Below the pieces are notes generated by a model, which searched no databases, was not told the origin of the DNA, and worked only from the letters and a program-made list of their open reading frames with translations. A stretch of 64,000 nucleotides of DNA, taken from positions 62,001-126,000 of the forward strand of contig NZ_QYAD01000003.1 in NCBI RefSeq assembly GCF_016758255.1. The letters are read 5' to 3'. This document shows, piece after piece, positions 18,272 to 26,584 of this stretch (position 1 is its first letter; the number at the start of each line of letters is the position of its first letter). Origin of the DNA: Leucobacter chromiireducens subsp. chromiireducens. Its GTDB lineage: Bacteria > Actinomycetota > Actinomycetes > Actinomycetales > Microbacteriaceae. The translations under genes were made by a program, and so were the position numbers.

Positions 18272-20047
18272 ATGAACGCCCAAGCAACCAAAGAGTCGCT
18301 GACCCTACCGTCCCTTCCGGAGCGTGTGGCCTCCGTCGATGTCTTCTTCGACAGAGCACGGGTCTGGTCTATTCATGTCCACGCGTTGGCAGAGGAAGGC
18401 GGCCTGACAGTCCCTTGGCCCGATTCGCTGCGCCCTTACCTCGTGGGTTCCACAGAACTCAGCATCCGCGATTCCTCCTCAAAGGAAGAATTCACGAGAC
18501 TCGCCGTGACGTTTACAGGAGACCCTGGGCGCGTGCGCGTTGTAGACGCGCATGGAATCCAACTGGCGGTGAATAAGTGGGGTCGCCTTGGCAAGACGCT
18601 CGAAGCAAACAATTCTGGAGTGCAAGAACGGATTCTTACGAGCACCATCGAAGTTGTGGAGGCACTGAAAAGCCTGGATCTAGAGCCTTTCATCGTCGGC
18701 GGCACACTTCTTGGCGCCGTACGCGACGGCGCTCTCCTCCCGCATGATGACGATGCAGACGTCGCATATCTTTCGCGTCACACGAATCCAGTAGACGTCG
18801 CGATTGAAGGTTTCGCGGTCGGGCATAAGCTTCAAGCCCTGGGCTACGAGCTTGTTCGGCACAGCGCGACACACATGCAACTGTACTTCCGTGACATCAA
18901 CGGCGAGCCAGACTACTACGTTGACGTCTTCACAGCTTTCTTCACGGCGGACGGACTTATCAACCAGCCGTTCCACGTTCGCGGAGAACTCGCACGGCGG
19001 GAGATGTTGCCGCTTTCTACTGTTCACATTGGCGACCTGGAATTCCCTGCCCCTGCGAAACCGGAAGCATGGCTCGTTGTGAACTATGACGAGAACTGGC
19101 GGACCCCAATTCCGGGTTTCAGACTAAACACGCCAAGAAGCACATCGCGGCGATTCCAGTCGTGGTTTGGTTCGTTCCACTTCCGGCGCGATTTTTGGAA
19201 CGACTGGTATTCCGAGTTCGGCAGCAACGACGCCAACGATTGGCAGCTCGGACAAGACTGGGTGCTGAGTTTTGAGAACGAGTTTCGTTCCGGCACGCTC
19301 CTAGACCTCGGCGCGGGTTCAGGCCTCCTTGCTTCGCAGCTCGCAGCCACTACGCAGGAACGTCGCGTCGTCGCTACCGATTTCGCCCAACAGCCGCTTG
19401 ATCTTGCAAAAGAACGAGCCCGCCATGCTGGGTTTGAGGTCGCTCATGTCAACCTCTACAGGTCTCTGTCGCTTGCCACTCCGGCATCGCTGGGGATTAC
19501 CGGCCCTTTTGATGTAGTAGCAACGCATCTTTTTGAGCAGATCGGCCATCTGGGGCGCGCAAATGCGCTGCGCCTCATTCGCATGGCTCTCCGTTCTGGC
19601 GGAACCGCGGCCGCTACCCTGTTTGGGGAACCGGCCCCAGATGTGAGTTTCACCAAGCCCACAACTTGGCATATGACGCCTGAGGAGCTCGCACAAGAAG
19701 CTCGAAAACTTGGCCTGGCGGTTCAGGTCACTCACCTCACGGCTTCAGGTTCGCCACTGATCCGAAAGCCGTACGGAGTCAAGTTCAGGCTCGCCGATCA
19801 GCAGTTCCCACCTCAGGAGGTCTCATTGCGTCAACGTCTGAAGCGTCTGTTCCTGCGTGCTCGCCCAGCCACCACGCGCGAAGAGCTTGAAACGCTCACC
19901 AAACGAGTACGGGAGTTGGAAGTAGAACTCGACGAGTATCGTCGCGACAGTCTGCGAGTCGCGGAGCTTGTTGACCTCGCTGAGCAGCATTTTACGCCAC
20001 TCTCGCAAGCGACACCCCCGTCGAAAAACACAACAGACCATTCTTGA
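18272..20047 (+). CDS. LicD-type transferase fused to a SAM-dependent methyltransferase
   Basis: A 591-residue two-domain protein. Residues ~139-165 carry VGGTLLGAVRDG followed by HDDDAD, the LicD-family signature (transfer of phosphocholine-type groups to glycans). From about residue 343 there is a Rossmann methyltransferase with DLGAGSGLLA and a second motif VVATDF. The C-terminus (~545-585) is a predicted coiled coil. Its own family name is not known to me. It starts at ATG 18272, 142 bases from divergent glf; a TAGGCT hexamer at 18219-18224 may be its -10. From here the DNA is clearly more A/T-rich than upstream, suggesting acquisition. It is followed 19 bases later by a GT2 gene. Confidence 0.75.
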   Translation: MNAQATKESLTLPSLPERVASVDVFFDRARVWSIHVHALAEEGGLTVPWPDSLRPYLVGSTELSIRDSSSKEEFTRLAVTFTGDPGRVRVVDAHGIQLAVNKWGRLGKTLEANNSGVQERILTSTIEVVEALKSLDLEPFIVGGTLLGAVRDGALLPHDDDADVAYLSRHTNPVDVAIEGFAVGHKLQALGYELVRHSATHMQLYFRDINGEPDYYVDVFTAFFTADGLINQPFHVRGELARREMLPLSTVHIGDLEFPAPAKPEAWLVVNYDENWRTPIPGFRLNTPRSTSRRFQSWFGSFHFRRDFWNDWYSEFGSNDANDWQLGQDWVLSFENEFRSGTLLDLGAGSGLLASQLAATTQERRVVATDFAQQPLDLAKERARHAGFEVAHVNLYRSLSLATPASLGITGPFDVVATHLFEQIGHLGRANALRLIRMALRSGGTAAATLFGEPAPDVSFTKPTTWHMTPEELAQEARKLGLAVQVTHLTASGSPLIRKPYGVKFRLADQQFPPQEVSLRQRLKRLFLRARPATTREELETLTKRVRELEVELDEYRRDSLRVAELVDLAEQHFTPLSQATPPSKNTTDHS

Positions 20048-20066
20048 AAGTGGGACGACCTTCATC

Positions 20067-21017
20067 ATGAACGCACACACCCCTCCCGCAGAACTTTGGA
20101 GAGCGGAATCGCGCGTAGCCGCAGTGGTTGTCACCTACAACCGTCTTGGCAAACTTCCCCGAACCCTCGAGGCTGTGTACGCGCAAGACCATCGCCCCGA
20201 GTGGGTCGTGGTTGTGAATAACAACTCGAGCGACGGTACTCGCGAGTTTCTCGATGGGCTTTCCCCCGACGAGTACCCCGGCCTCGTTGTGATGCATCTC
20301 AATGAGAACCTCGGCGGAGCTGGGGGTTTTGAGGTCGGCATGGAGCGCGGCTACCAGTTGGGCTCAGACTACGTCTGGATCATGGACGACGACTGCTACC
20401 CGGACTCTGACGCGCTCAGCATTCTCCTCGAGCAACGTTTCGCGGCTTCAGAGAAACTTGGACGCCCTGTCCCCTTTGCATGCTCACTGGTCAGATTTAT
20501 CGACGGCTCACTCTGTGAGATGAACAACCCTATTACGACGTGGGACTGGCCACGAGCTTACCTCCTCGGCCTGGATTCGCTTCTCATCGTTGAGTGCACG
20601 TTCGTCTCGGTACTCGTTCCTCGGTTTGCTCTGGAGGAGCAGGGACTACCCCTCCGGGATTACTTCATTTGGTTCGACGACAAGGAGTATACAAAGCGTC
20701 TTACTCGGGCATTCGGTCCTGGCATCATCGCTTTGAAATCCGAGGTAGTGCACGATATGGGCGTAAATGCTGGCGTAAACTACCGTCAGGTAACGAAGGA
20801 AAACCTCTGGAAGTTTGAGAAAGGGGCGCGCAACCAAGCATCGTACCGTTTCCACTTCGAGGGGAAGTTTTCGTACATCAGCTACATACGACGCGTACTG
20901 GTCGAAATGCGACAAGGCGGGGTCGAGAAGCCGGTTAAGAGGCGGATGCGCCAGGCTTTGTGGTCGGGCCGCAAGTTCAACCCGCAGCCCAGGTTCCCGT
21001 CTCCGTCTTCTGACTAA
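20067..21017 (+). CDS. Glycosyltransferase family 2 (GlfT1/rhamnosyltransferase-like)
   Basis: A 316-residue cytosolic or membrane-associated GT-A enzyme. It has the start motif VVVTYNRLGKL, NNNSSDGTREF, the GGAGGFEVGMERG segment and a DDD metal site in WIMDDDCYP; this arrangement is shared with GlfT1 galactofuranosyltransferases and rhamnosyltransferases. Donor and acceptor are not determined. Located directly after the LicD fusion and ahead of the broken acyltransferase; A/T-rich like both. I chose ATG 20067 because upstream sequence overlaps the previous gene. Confidence 0.8.
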   Translation: MNAHTPPAELWRAESRVAAVVVTYNRLGKLPRTLEAVYAQDHRPEWVVVVNNNSSDGTREFLDGLSPDEYPGLVVMHLNENLGGAGGFEVGMERGYQLGSDYVWIMDDDCYPDSDALSILLEQRFAASEKLGRPVPFACSLVRFIDGSLCEMNNPITTWDWPRAYLLGLDSLLIVECTFVSVLVPRFALEEQGLPLRDYFIWFDDKEYTKRLTRAFGPGIIALKSEVVHDMGVNAGVNYRQVTKENLWKFEKGARNQASYRFHFEGKFSYISYIRRVLVEMRQGGVEKPVKRRMRQALWSGRKFNPQPRFPSPSSD

Positions 21018-21135
21018 TAGATCCAAGGTGAGAACCGGAAAGCTCCGTAGAAGTTCCTCGGAAGCAGTTCTATCGCTAGATCTGAAGGAATTTGAACTGA
21101 ATTCGCTTAGAAGGTCCGCCTCCACCCGAGTCTTC

Positions 21136-22564
21136 ATGACCCGCAACCTCTCGTACGGAATCGAGTATCGACGTGGCATACAGGGTCTGCGTGCCTTTGT
21201 TGCTCTGGTAGTGGTTCTCTACCACTCAAGCGTGCCGCTCTCCTCCGGCGGAATTGTCGGGGTCGACGTGTTGTTTGTCCTCTCAGGGTTCCTCATCACA
21301 GGGATCATGCTCGCAGAGATACAGGACACTGGAACCTTCAGTATCTCGCGGTTTTACGCGAAGCGAATTCTCCGTACCATCCCAGCAGCGACTGTCGTAT
21401 TGTTCGCAACTGCGATCGCGGCCGCCATCTGGATCCCGCTCACTGAGTGGCGCGAGATCGCCTCAGAAATCGCAGCATCTGCGGTGTACCTCGTCAATTG
21501 GCAGCACGCGGGGACGACTGCTTACCTCAACGCGGGAGCGCTTCCAAGCCCGCTGCAACACTTCTGGTCGTTAGCCTTAGAAGAGCAGTACTACATTGTT
21601 TGGCCAGCACTAGTTATCGCCGTGCTGTTCTTCCTCAGATTGCGCGCAAGGAAGCGCGAGGACCTCGTCTCTCCGGCGGCAGGAATCAAAGTGTTGGCTG
21701 CCGCAATGCTCGCAATTGTTGTCGCCTCATTTCTCTTCTCTGTGTTCGCCTTGTCCCACTGACGAGGCTGCGCCGCCGATATCCAAGGCCCCAGAGAGCC
21801 TCACGCCGAGTCTCGTCGAAGCGGAGAACGACAATCCACAGGTCTACGCGGACGGATGCCACCTTGAGCCGAGCGACTCCACACCAAAGCCATGTAGCTA
21901 TGGAGAACCTGCAGGCGCTCTCATCGTTCTTGCCGGAGACTCGCACGCAGCTCAGTGGTTCACACCGCTCCAGAGGATCGCAGAAGAGCGCGGCTTCCAC
22001 CTGGTCTCATTGACGAAGTCGAGCTGCCCAATCACACAGTCCGAGATTAATTTGAGCGGCACCGACCGAAGCTATAGCGAATGCGCGGAGTGGAACCGAG
22101 GCGTCCAGGATTACGTTGAGAAGAATCGTCCCGAGTTGGTGATTACGTCTGCTCTCGAAGACTACGTACCGCATACGACTCAGTCACTCAGTTCAGGCTT
22201 CGCTAGCTCATGGAAACGTTTCGAGAAGTCTGGCACTCGAGTAGCGGTGCTGGTTGATACCCCGTATATGAACAGTCGTGTCCCAGATTGTCTCGCCCAG
22301 AACCAGAGCAACCCGAGCGTGTGCTCAACCCCACGTGATGTGGCTCTCCCTACGACTCGCACGCAGCTAGCTGAGGCCGCAGCAAGCGTGCCCGGTGTAT
22401 CCCTCATTGACCTCACGGATCTCATCTGCCCCGGAGAAGCATGTGCTCCCATCATCGGGGATGTTCTTGTCTATCGGGATCAGCATCATCTTTCCGCGAG
22501 CTACTCCCGTTCCCTTGCACCGTTCCTCGGGGAACGCCGGGGCACGCTTCTTCCACAGGAGTAG
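21136..22564 (+). pseudogene. Broken acyltransferase-3/SGNH gene with internal deletion
   Basis: The first 208 codons (21136-21762) encode the N-terminal part of an acyltransferase-3 domain (GIQGLRAFVALVVVLYH, VDVLFVLSGFLIT, EEQYYIVWP) and stop at TGA. From about 21755 another frame encodes an SGNH domain to 22564, with AGDSHAAQW and DQHHLS. Compared with the intact 742-codon paralogue at 14703, roughly 200 or more codons, covering the last membrane helices, are missing, and the frames on either side no longer match. A deletion joined at ~21750-21765 explains both facts. The SGNH part could still be translated from its own start but would lack a membrane anchor. Confidence 0.8.
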
Positions 22565-22569
22565 CAATA

Positions 22570-22611
22570 CGAAACGTCGCCTTGGTCGAGAGCGACCAAG
22601 GCGACGTTTCG
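22570..22611. terminator. Strong bidirectional terminator hairpin
   Basis: Perfect 19-base inverted repeat with AGAG loop between the end of the broken acyltransferase (+) and the end of the dehydrogenase gene (-). Confidence 0.8.
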
Positions 22612-22621
22612 CACGAGTGAT

Positions 22622-23917
22622 TTAAGCGCCGGCGCCAATCACAATGCGCGGCACTCCACGCCACAGCGCAGGATCGGTTGAATTGCGGCCGTCCGCAAAG
22701 AGCTTGATCCCCGGGAAGTCGGCGGGGCCCAGGTCACGATACTCTGCGTGATCAGCCTGCAGAATCGCGACGTCTGCTTCGTCCCCAATCGTGTGCGCCG
22801 TGAAACCGAAGCCCGCGAGCTCCTCGTCTGTAAACAGCGGATCGTGCACGGTCACCTGCGCCCCGCGGGCGGTGAGCTCCTCAACGGTTGGGAACACACC
22901 GGAGACTGCAGTTTCCTTCACGCCGCCGCGGTACGCCGCCCCAAGCACGACCACGCGTGTACCGGTGAGGTCACCGATCGTCTGCTCGACCCGGTCGACG
23001 ACGTACTTCGGCATGGTCGCGTTGTAATTGCGCGCCGTACGCACGATGTCTGCGTCAGGGTCGGTGGATAGGTACAGTCGCGGGTAGACCGGAATGCAGT
23101 GTCCGCCCACGGCGATGCCGGGGCGATGGATGTGGCTGAACGGCTGCGAATTGCAGGCCTCGATCACTTTGTAGACGTCGATGCCGGTGGTATCCGCGAA
23201 GCGCGCAAACTGGTTAGCGAGCCCGATGTTCACATCACGGTAGGTCGTCTCGGCGAGCTTCGCCATCTCCGCAGCCTCTGCGGTGCCCATATCCCAGACG
23301 CCGTTCGGGCGCTTCAGGTCGGGACGCTCGTCAAACGTCAGCACCGACTCGTAGAACTCAATCGCCCTTTTTGTGCCGGCATCGTTCAGGCCGCCCACAA
23401 GCTTCGGGTACTTCTTCAGGTCTTCGAAGACGCGACCGGTGAGCACGCGCTCGGGCGAGAATACGACGTGGAAGCCCTCTCCCTCCGTGAGACCCGAGAC
23501 TTCCTCGATCAGCGGCTTCCAGCGGGTGCGCACCGTGCCGACGGGCAGCGTCGTCTCATAGGAGACGAGAGTGCCGGGAGTCAGGTGCTCGGCGAGCGAG
23601 CGAGTTGCCGCGTCCATCCAACGGAAGTCAGGCTCCCATGTCTCTTCGTCGACGAGCAGCGGCACGACGATCACGATCGCGTCGGCACCGGGGATGGCCT
23701 CTGCGTAGTTCGTGGTCGCGCGCAGCTTGCCCGCGGGAACGAGCTTGGCGAGCCGCTCAGCGAGGTGCGCTTCGCCAGGGAACGGCTCCTCGCCGCGGTT
23801 AATAGCGTCAACGAGCGCTTCGTTCACGTCTACGCCAATCACATCGTGCCCCATGTGGGCATACTGTGTGGCGAGAGGAAGGCCGATTTTGCCGGTGGCA
23901 ACAACTGCGATTTTCAC
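22622..23917 (-). CDS. Nucleotide-sugar 6-dehydrogenase (UDP-GlcNAc/ManNAc type)
   Basis: Oxidises C6 of a UDP-HexNAc to the uronic acid with two NAD+. The 431-residue protein has an N-terminal Rossmann element VVATGKIGLPLA, where Ala replaces the first Gly of GxGxxG (a variant I associate with actinobacterial members), the middle segment ETTYRDVNIGLAN and the catalytic-Cys motif GGHCIP. Similar to WecC and WbpA. Start is GTG 23917; TAGACT lies seven bases ahead and there is no ribosome site. Divergent from the WbpI-like epimerase gene, which fits a joint pathway. Confidence 0.88.
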   Translation of the reverse strand: MKIAVVATGKIGLPLATQYAHMGHDVIGVDVNEALVDAINRGEEPFPGEAHLAERLAKLVPAGKLRATTNYAEAIPGADAIVIVVPLLVDEETWEPDFRWMDAATRSLAEHLTPGTLVSYETTLPVGTVRTRWKPLIEEVSGLTEGEGFHVVFSPERVLTGRVFEDLKKYPKLVGGLNDAGTKRAIEFYESVLTFDERPDLKRPNGVWDMGTAEAAEMAKLAETTYRDVNIGLANQFARFADTTGIDVYKVIEACNSQPFSHIHRPGIAVGGHCIPVYPRLYLSTDPDADIVRTARNYNATMPKYVVDRVEQTIGDLTGTRVVVLGAAYRGGVKETAVSGVFPTVEELTARGAQVTVHDPLFTDEELAGFGFTAHTIGDEADVAILQADHAEYRDLGPADFPGIKLFADGRNSTDPALWRGVPRIVIGAGA

Positions 23918-23924
23918 GCTTCTT

Positions 23925-23930
23925 AGTCTA
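23925..23930 (-). promoter_or_regulatory. Candidate -10 of the 6-dehydrogenase gene, leaderless
   Basis: TAGACT on the minus strand, exactly seven bases before GTG 23917. Confidence 0.45.
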
Positions 23931-24008
23931 CATCCGTCTGTTGTGAGTGCGGCGGCTTTGGCATCTCGCAGATGATGCTGCTTCGACGCGCGTCTTCGCT
24001 GCATTCCG

Positions 24009-24014
24009 TAAGAT
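24009..24014 (+). promoter_or_regulatory. Candidate -10 of the 2-epimerase gene, leaderless
   Basis: TAAGAT, seven bases before ATG 24022, with no ribosome site between. It forms a divergent pair with the element at 23925. Confidence 0.45.
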
Positions 24015-24021
24015 TGGCTCC

Positions 24022-25089
24022 ATGAAGATCATGAGTGTTGTTGGGGCGCGGCCCCAGTTCGTCAAACTCGCCCCGATTGCTCACGCAATGCAGGAGCTCG
24101 GCCACGAGCACATCATCGTGCACACAGGGCAGCACTATGACCCGATGCTCTCGGATGTCTTCTTCCGCGACCTAGGCATTCCCGCTCCCGACGCACACCT
24201 CGGTGTCGGATCAGGATCTCACGGCGTCCAGACCGGCGCGATCCTGACACAAATGGACGAGATCCTCGAGCGTTTCACGCCCGACACTGTGCTTGTCTAC
24301 GGCGACACTAACTCGACCCTCGCGGCGGCGGTCAGCGCGGTCAAGCTGCACTACCCCGTGGCCCACCTCGAAGCGGGCCTGCGCTCGTTCAACCGGGCAA
24401 TGCCCGAAGAACACAACCGCGTGCTGACCGACCACGCAGCCGACCTCTGCCTGGCACCGACCGAGGTGGCCATGCAGCACCTCGCGAGCGAGGGCCTCGC
24501 CGAGCAGTCCGTGCTCGTCGGCGACGTGATGACCGATGTGCTGTTCAAGGTGCGCGACGAGGTGGCGGCCGGCGGCACCGAGAACCCGCTCGCGAAGCTC
24601 TTCACGCCGAGCGAGTACTACGTCGCGACGATTCACCGGGCTGAGAACACCGACGACCCCGAGCGCCTGCGAGAGGTGGTCGCTGCCCTCGCTGGCGCAG
24701 ACCGCCCCGTCGTGCTGCTCGCGCACCCGCGGGTCCTCGCAAAGGCCGAGGCCGCCGGGATCTCGCTCGAGGTCGGCTCGCTGCGCGTGCACGATCCGCT
24801 CGCCTACCCCGAGCTCATCGCCGCGGTGCTCGGCAGCGCCGGCGTGGTCACCGACTCCGGCGGCCTGCAGAAGGAAGCCTTCCTGCTGCGCGTGCCGTGC
24901 ACGACGGTGCGCCGCGAGACCGAGTGGGTCGAGACGGTCGCACTCGGCTGGAACGTGCTCGCGAACTCGGCCGAAGAGATCAGCGCGGCGCTCACGCGGC
25001 CCGCGCCGGCGCCCACGGACGCCGCGCCCTACGGCGACGGCACCGCTGCCGCGCAGGCCGTGCGCGCGATCGTCGAGCGGCTCGGCTAG
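24022..25089 (+). CDS. Non-hydrolysing UDP-HexNAc 2-epimerase, WbpI-like
   Basis: A 355-residue GT-B-fold epimerase that inverts C2 of a UDP-GlcNAc-type sugar. The sequence reads GARPQFVK, VYGDTNSTLA and GLRSFN-xx-MPEE, as in WbpI (UDP-GlcNAc3NAcA 2-epimerase), whereas classical WecB has TRPEAIK, HGDTTTT and GLRTGD. The later SGG motif (TDSGGLQKEAF) is intact. I therefore favour a 2,3-diacetamido uronic acid substrate over plain UDP-GlcNAc, though this is inference from motif resemblance. Start ATG 24022 follows a probable leaderless promoter, divergent from the 6-dehydrogenase. Confidence 0.85.
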   Translation: MKIMSVVGARPQFVKLAPIAHAMQELGHEHIIVHTGQHYDPMLSDVFFRDLGIPAPDAHLGVGSGSHGVQTGAILTQMDEILERFTPDTVLVYGDTNSTLAAAVSAVKLHYPVAHLEAGLRSFNRAMPEEHNRVLTDHAADLCLAPTEVAMQHLASEGLAEQSVLVGDVMTDVLFKVRDEVAAGGTENPLAKLFTPSEYYVATIHRAENTDDPERLREVVAALAGADRPVVLLAHPRVLAKAEAAGISLEVGSLRVHDPLAYPELIAAVLGSAGVVTDSGGLQKEAFLLRVPCTTVRRETEWVETVALGWNVLANSAEEISAALTRPAPAPTDAAPYGDGTAAAQAVRAIVERLG

Positions 25090-25101
25090 CGCTTCACCGC
25101 A

Positions 25102-26445
25102 CTACTGCGCGGCGGCCGCACCCCGGCCGTCGCGCAGCTCGGCGCTGAAGCGTCGATAGTTCGTCTCGCTCGACCAGCGCTCTCGCCAGGTCGCGAGGCT
25201 CGCGTCCGCGTATGCGCGGTAGTCAGCACTCGGCGCCGCAAACAGCTCCAGAATGCGCTCGGCAATCTCTTCCTGGGTCGGGTCGCTCGTGAGCAACCCG
25301 GGGAACATCCCCAGCTCGGTGGCGATGAGTTCCCGGTTCCCCCCGACATCGGTGGCGATGACGGGGAAGCCCTGGGCAAGCGCTTCCATCACTGAGACGG
25401 GCACGCCCTCGGACGATGAGGTATTGATGAAGACCGAGCCAGGTCGCGCCGCATACGTTTCCTTGACAGCCTCGTTCGAGAGGTTGCCGAGGAATTCGTA
25501 GCTGCCGGGCAGCAGCTTCTCAGCCGCCAGCCGCTCCATGTTGGCGATGACGCCCGCTTCCGCGCTTGAACCGATGTGCGCCCAGCGGATCTCTGGGTCG
25601 CGCGCCTGCGCGACCGCGAGCGCGTCGATGAGCAGGGGAATCCGCTTCACCGGGTGAAGATATGCGCAGGAATAGACGAGCTTTGCCGCCTGATCCGCGT
25701 TTCCGGGGGTCAGCGCCGCCGCAACACCGAGTCGTCGCGTCGAGACTTTCTCGGCAAAGCTTGGGAACTTCGCACGCAGGTACGCGGCGCCGTTGTCCGA
25801 GACCGGGTGCACCGCGTCCATGCCACGGAAGAGCAGTTCGCGCTGCGGCAGGTAGTTCGAGGCCCGGCGCTCGGGAAACACGTCGTAGCCGTGGGCGCGC
25901 GTGACGATCGCGGCGTCATTTGCGCCGAGGCGCCCACGCGTGTGCAGCGCGACGCGAGCTGGGGCGTACATCCAATAGCTATAGAACACTGCCTCGTCGG
26001 CGGCTGCATACGCACGCTGCAGCTCCGGGAAAATGCTGTTCGTAATCATGCGCGCGAACAGGTCGAGCTTGAAGTCCTCGATCACCTGGCCGACCCGCGG
26101 CGCAGAGCTGAGCGCGTTCTTCAGCGCGCCGAATGCGTCCCAGGGGCGGCGCAGCGCAAACGACAGCACGTCCAGGTAATTCTTCCGCGAGCCGTCGAGC
26201 CCGACGGGCACGTGCAGCGTGAAGTTATCGGGAAGCTCACGCTTCGAGCCCTGCCGGAGGTACGGGAAGGACGGCACGACGACGACCTCGTCGAAGGCGT
26301 CGGCGAGGTACGGAATCTCGGCCTCGATGAACTCTTCCCCCGGCGAGAACGGGAAGGTATTGGTGAAAAAGAAGAGCGTGCGACGCCCGTTCTGGCCGAG
26401 CTGCTGCGATTCCTGCACGAACGGTTCCGCCTTTCCCTGCGCCAC
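25102..26445 (-). CDS. Glycosyltransferase family 4
   Basis: A 447-residue GT-B enzyme. The N-terminal domain begins around residue 23 (LFFFTNTFPF) and contains THAHGYDVF-like TRAHGYDVFPE; the donor-binding domain has SCAYLHPVKRIPLL and the NTSSSEGVPVSVMEALAQG motif with its Glu residues. Such enzymes add sugars to lipid-linked or polymer acceptors. Start GTG 26445 gives a ~20-residue polar leader before the fold; internal starts are possible. It converges with the 2-epimerase gene 12 bases away, without a visible hairpin. Sugar not determined. Confidence 0.82.
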   Translation of the reverse strand: MAQGKAEPFVQESQQLGQNGRRTLFFFTNTFPFSPGEEFIEAEIPYLADAFDEVVVVPSFPYLRQGSKRELPDNFTLHVPVGLDGSRKNYLDVLSFALRRPWDAFGALKNALSSAPRVGQVIEDFKLDLFARMITNSIFPELQRAYAAADEAVFYSYWMYAPARVALHTRGRLGANDAAIVTRAHGYDVFPERRASNYLPQRELLFRGMDAVHPVSDNGAAYLRAKFPSFAEKVSTRRLGVAAALTPGNADQAAKLVYSCAYLHPVKRIPLLIDALAVAQARDPEIRWAHIGSSAEAGVIANMERLAAEKLLPGSYEFLGNLSNEAVKETYAARPGSVFINTSSSEGVPVSVMEALAQGFPVIATDVGGNRELIATELGMFPGLLTSDPTQEEIAERILELFAAPSADYRAYADASLATWRERWSSETNYRRFSAELRDGRGAAAAQ

Positions 26446-26584
26446 GGCGAGGTTTGAATCTGTATTTCCAGGGTCCGAGCGGCGCGCGCTCAGCCCGCCC
26501 CATCTTACTTCCGATGCGGGGGCGGTAGGCTAACGCGGGGCTTCTGTCGAGCGACAGAACCAGCAGCCCCGAGGAGGCACCACG

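Noticed and set aside
21716-22564. The SGNH frame as an independent gene
   Set aside because: Its first residues are out-of-frame remains of the acyltransferase part, it lacks a signal peptide, and the usual partner domain lies directly upstream in another frame, so a broken gene is more likely.
24022-25089. Classical WecB (UDP-GlcNAc to UDP-ManNAc) assignment for the epimerase
   Set aside because: Three diagnostic segments (ARPQFVK, YGDTNSTLA, SFN-xx-MPEE) match WbpI-type enzymes instead, although activity on UDP-GlcNAc cannot be excluded.
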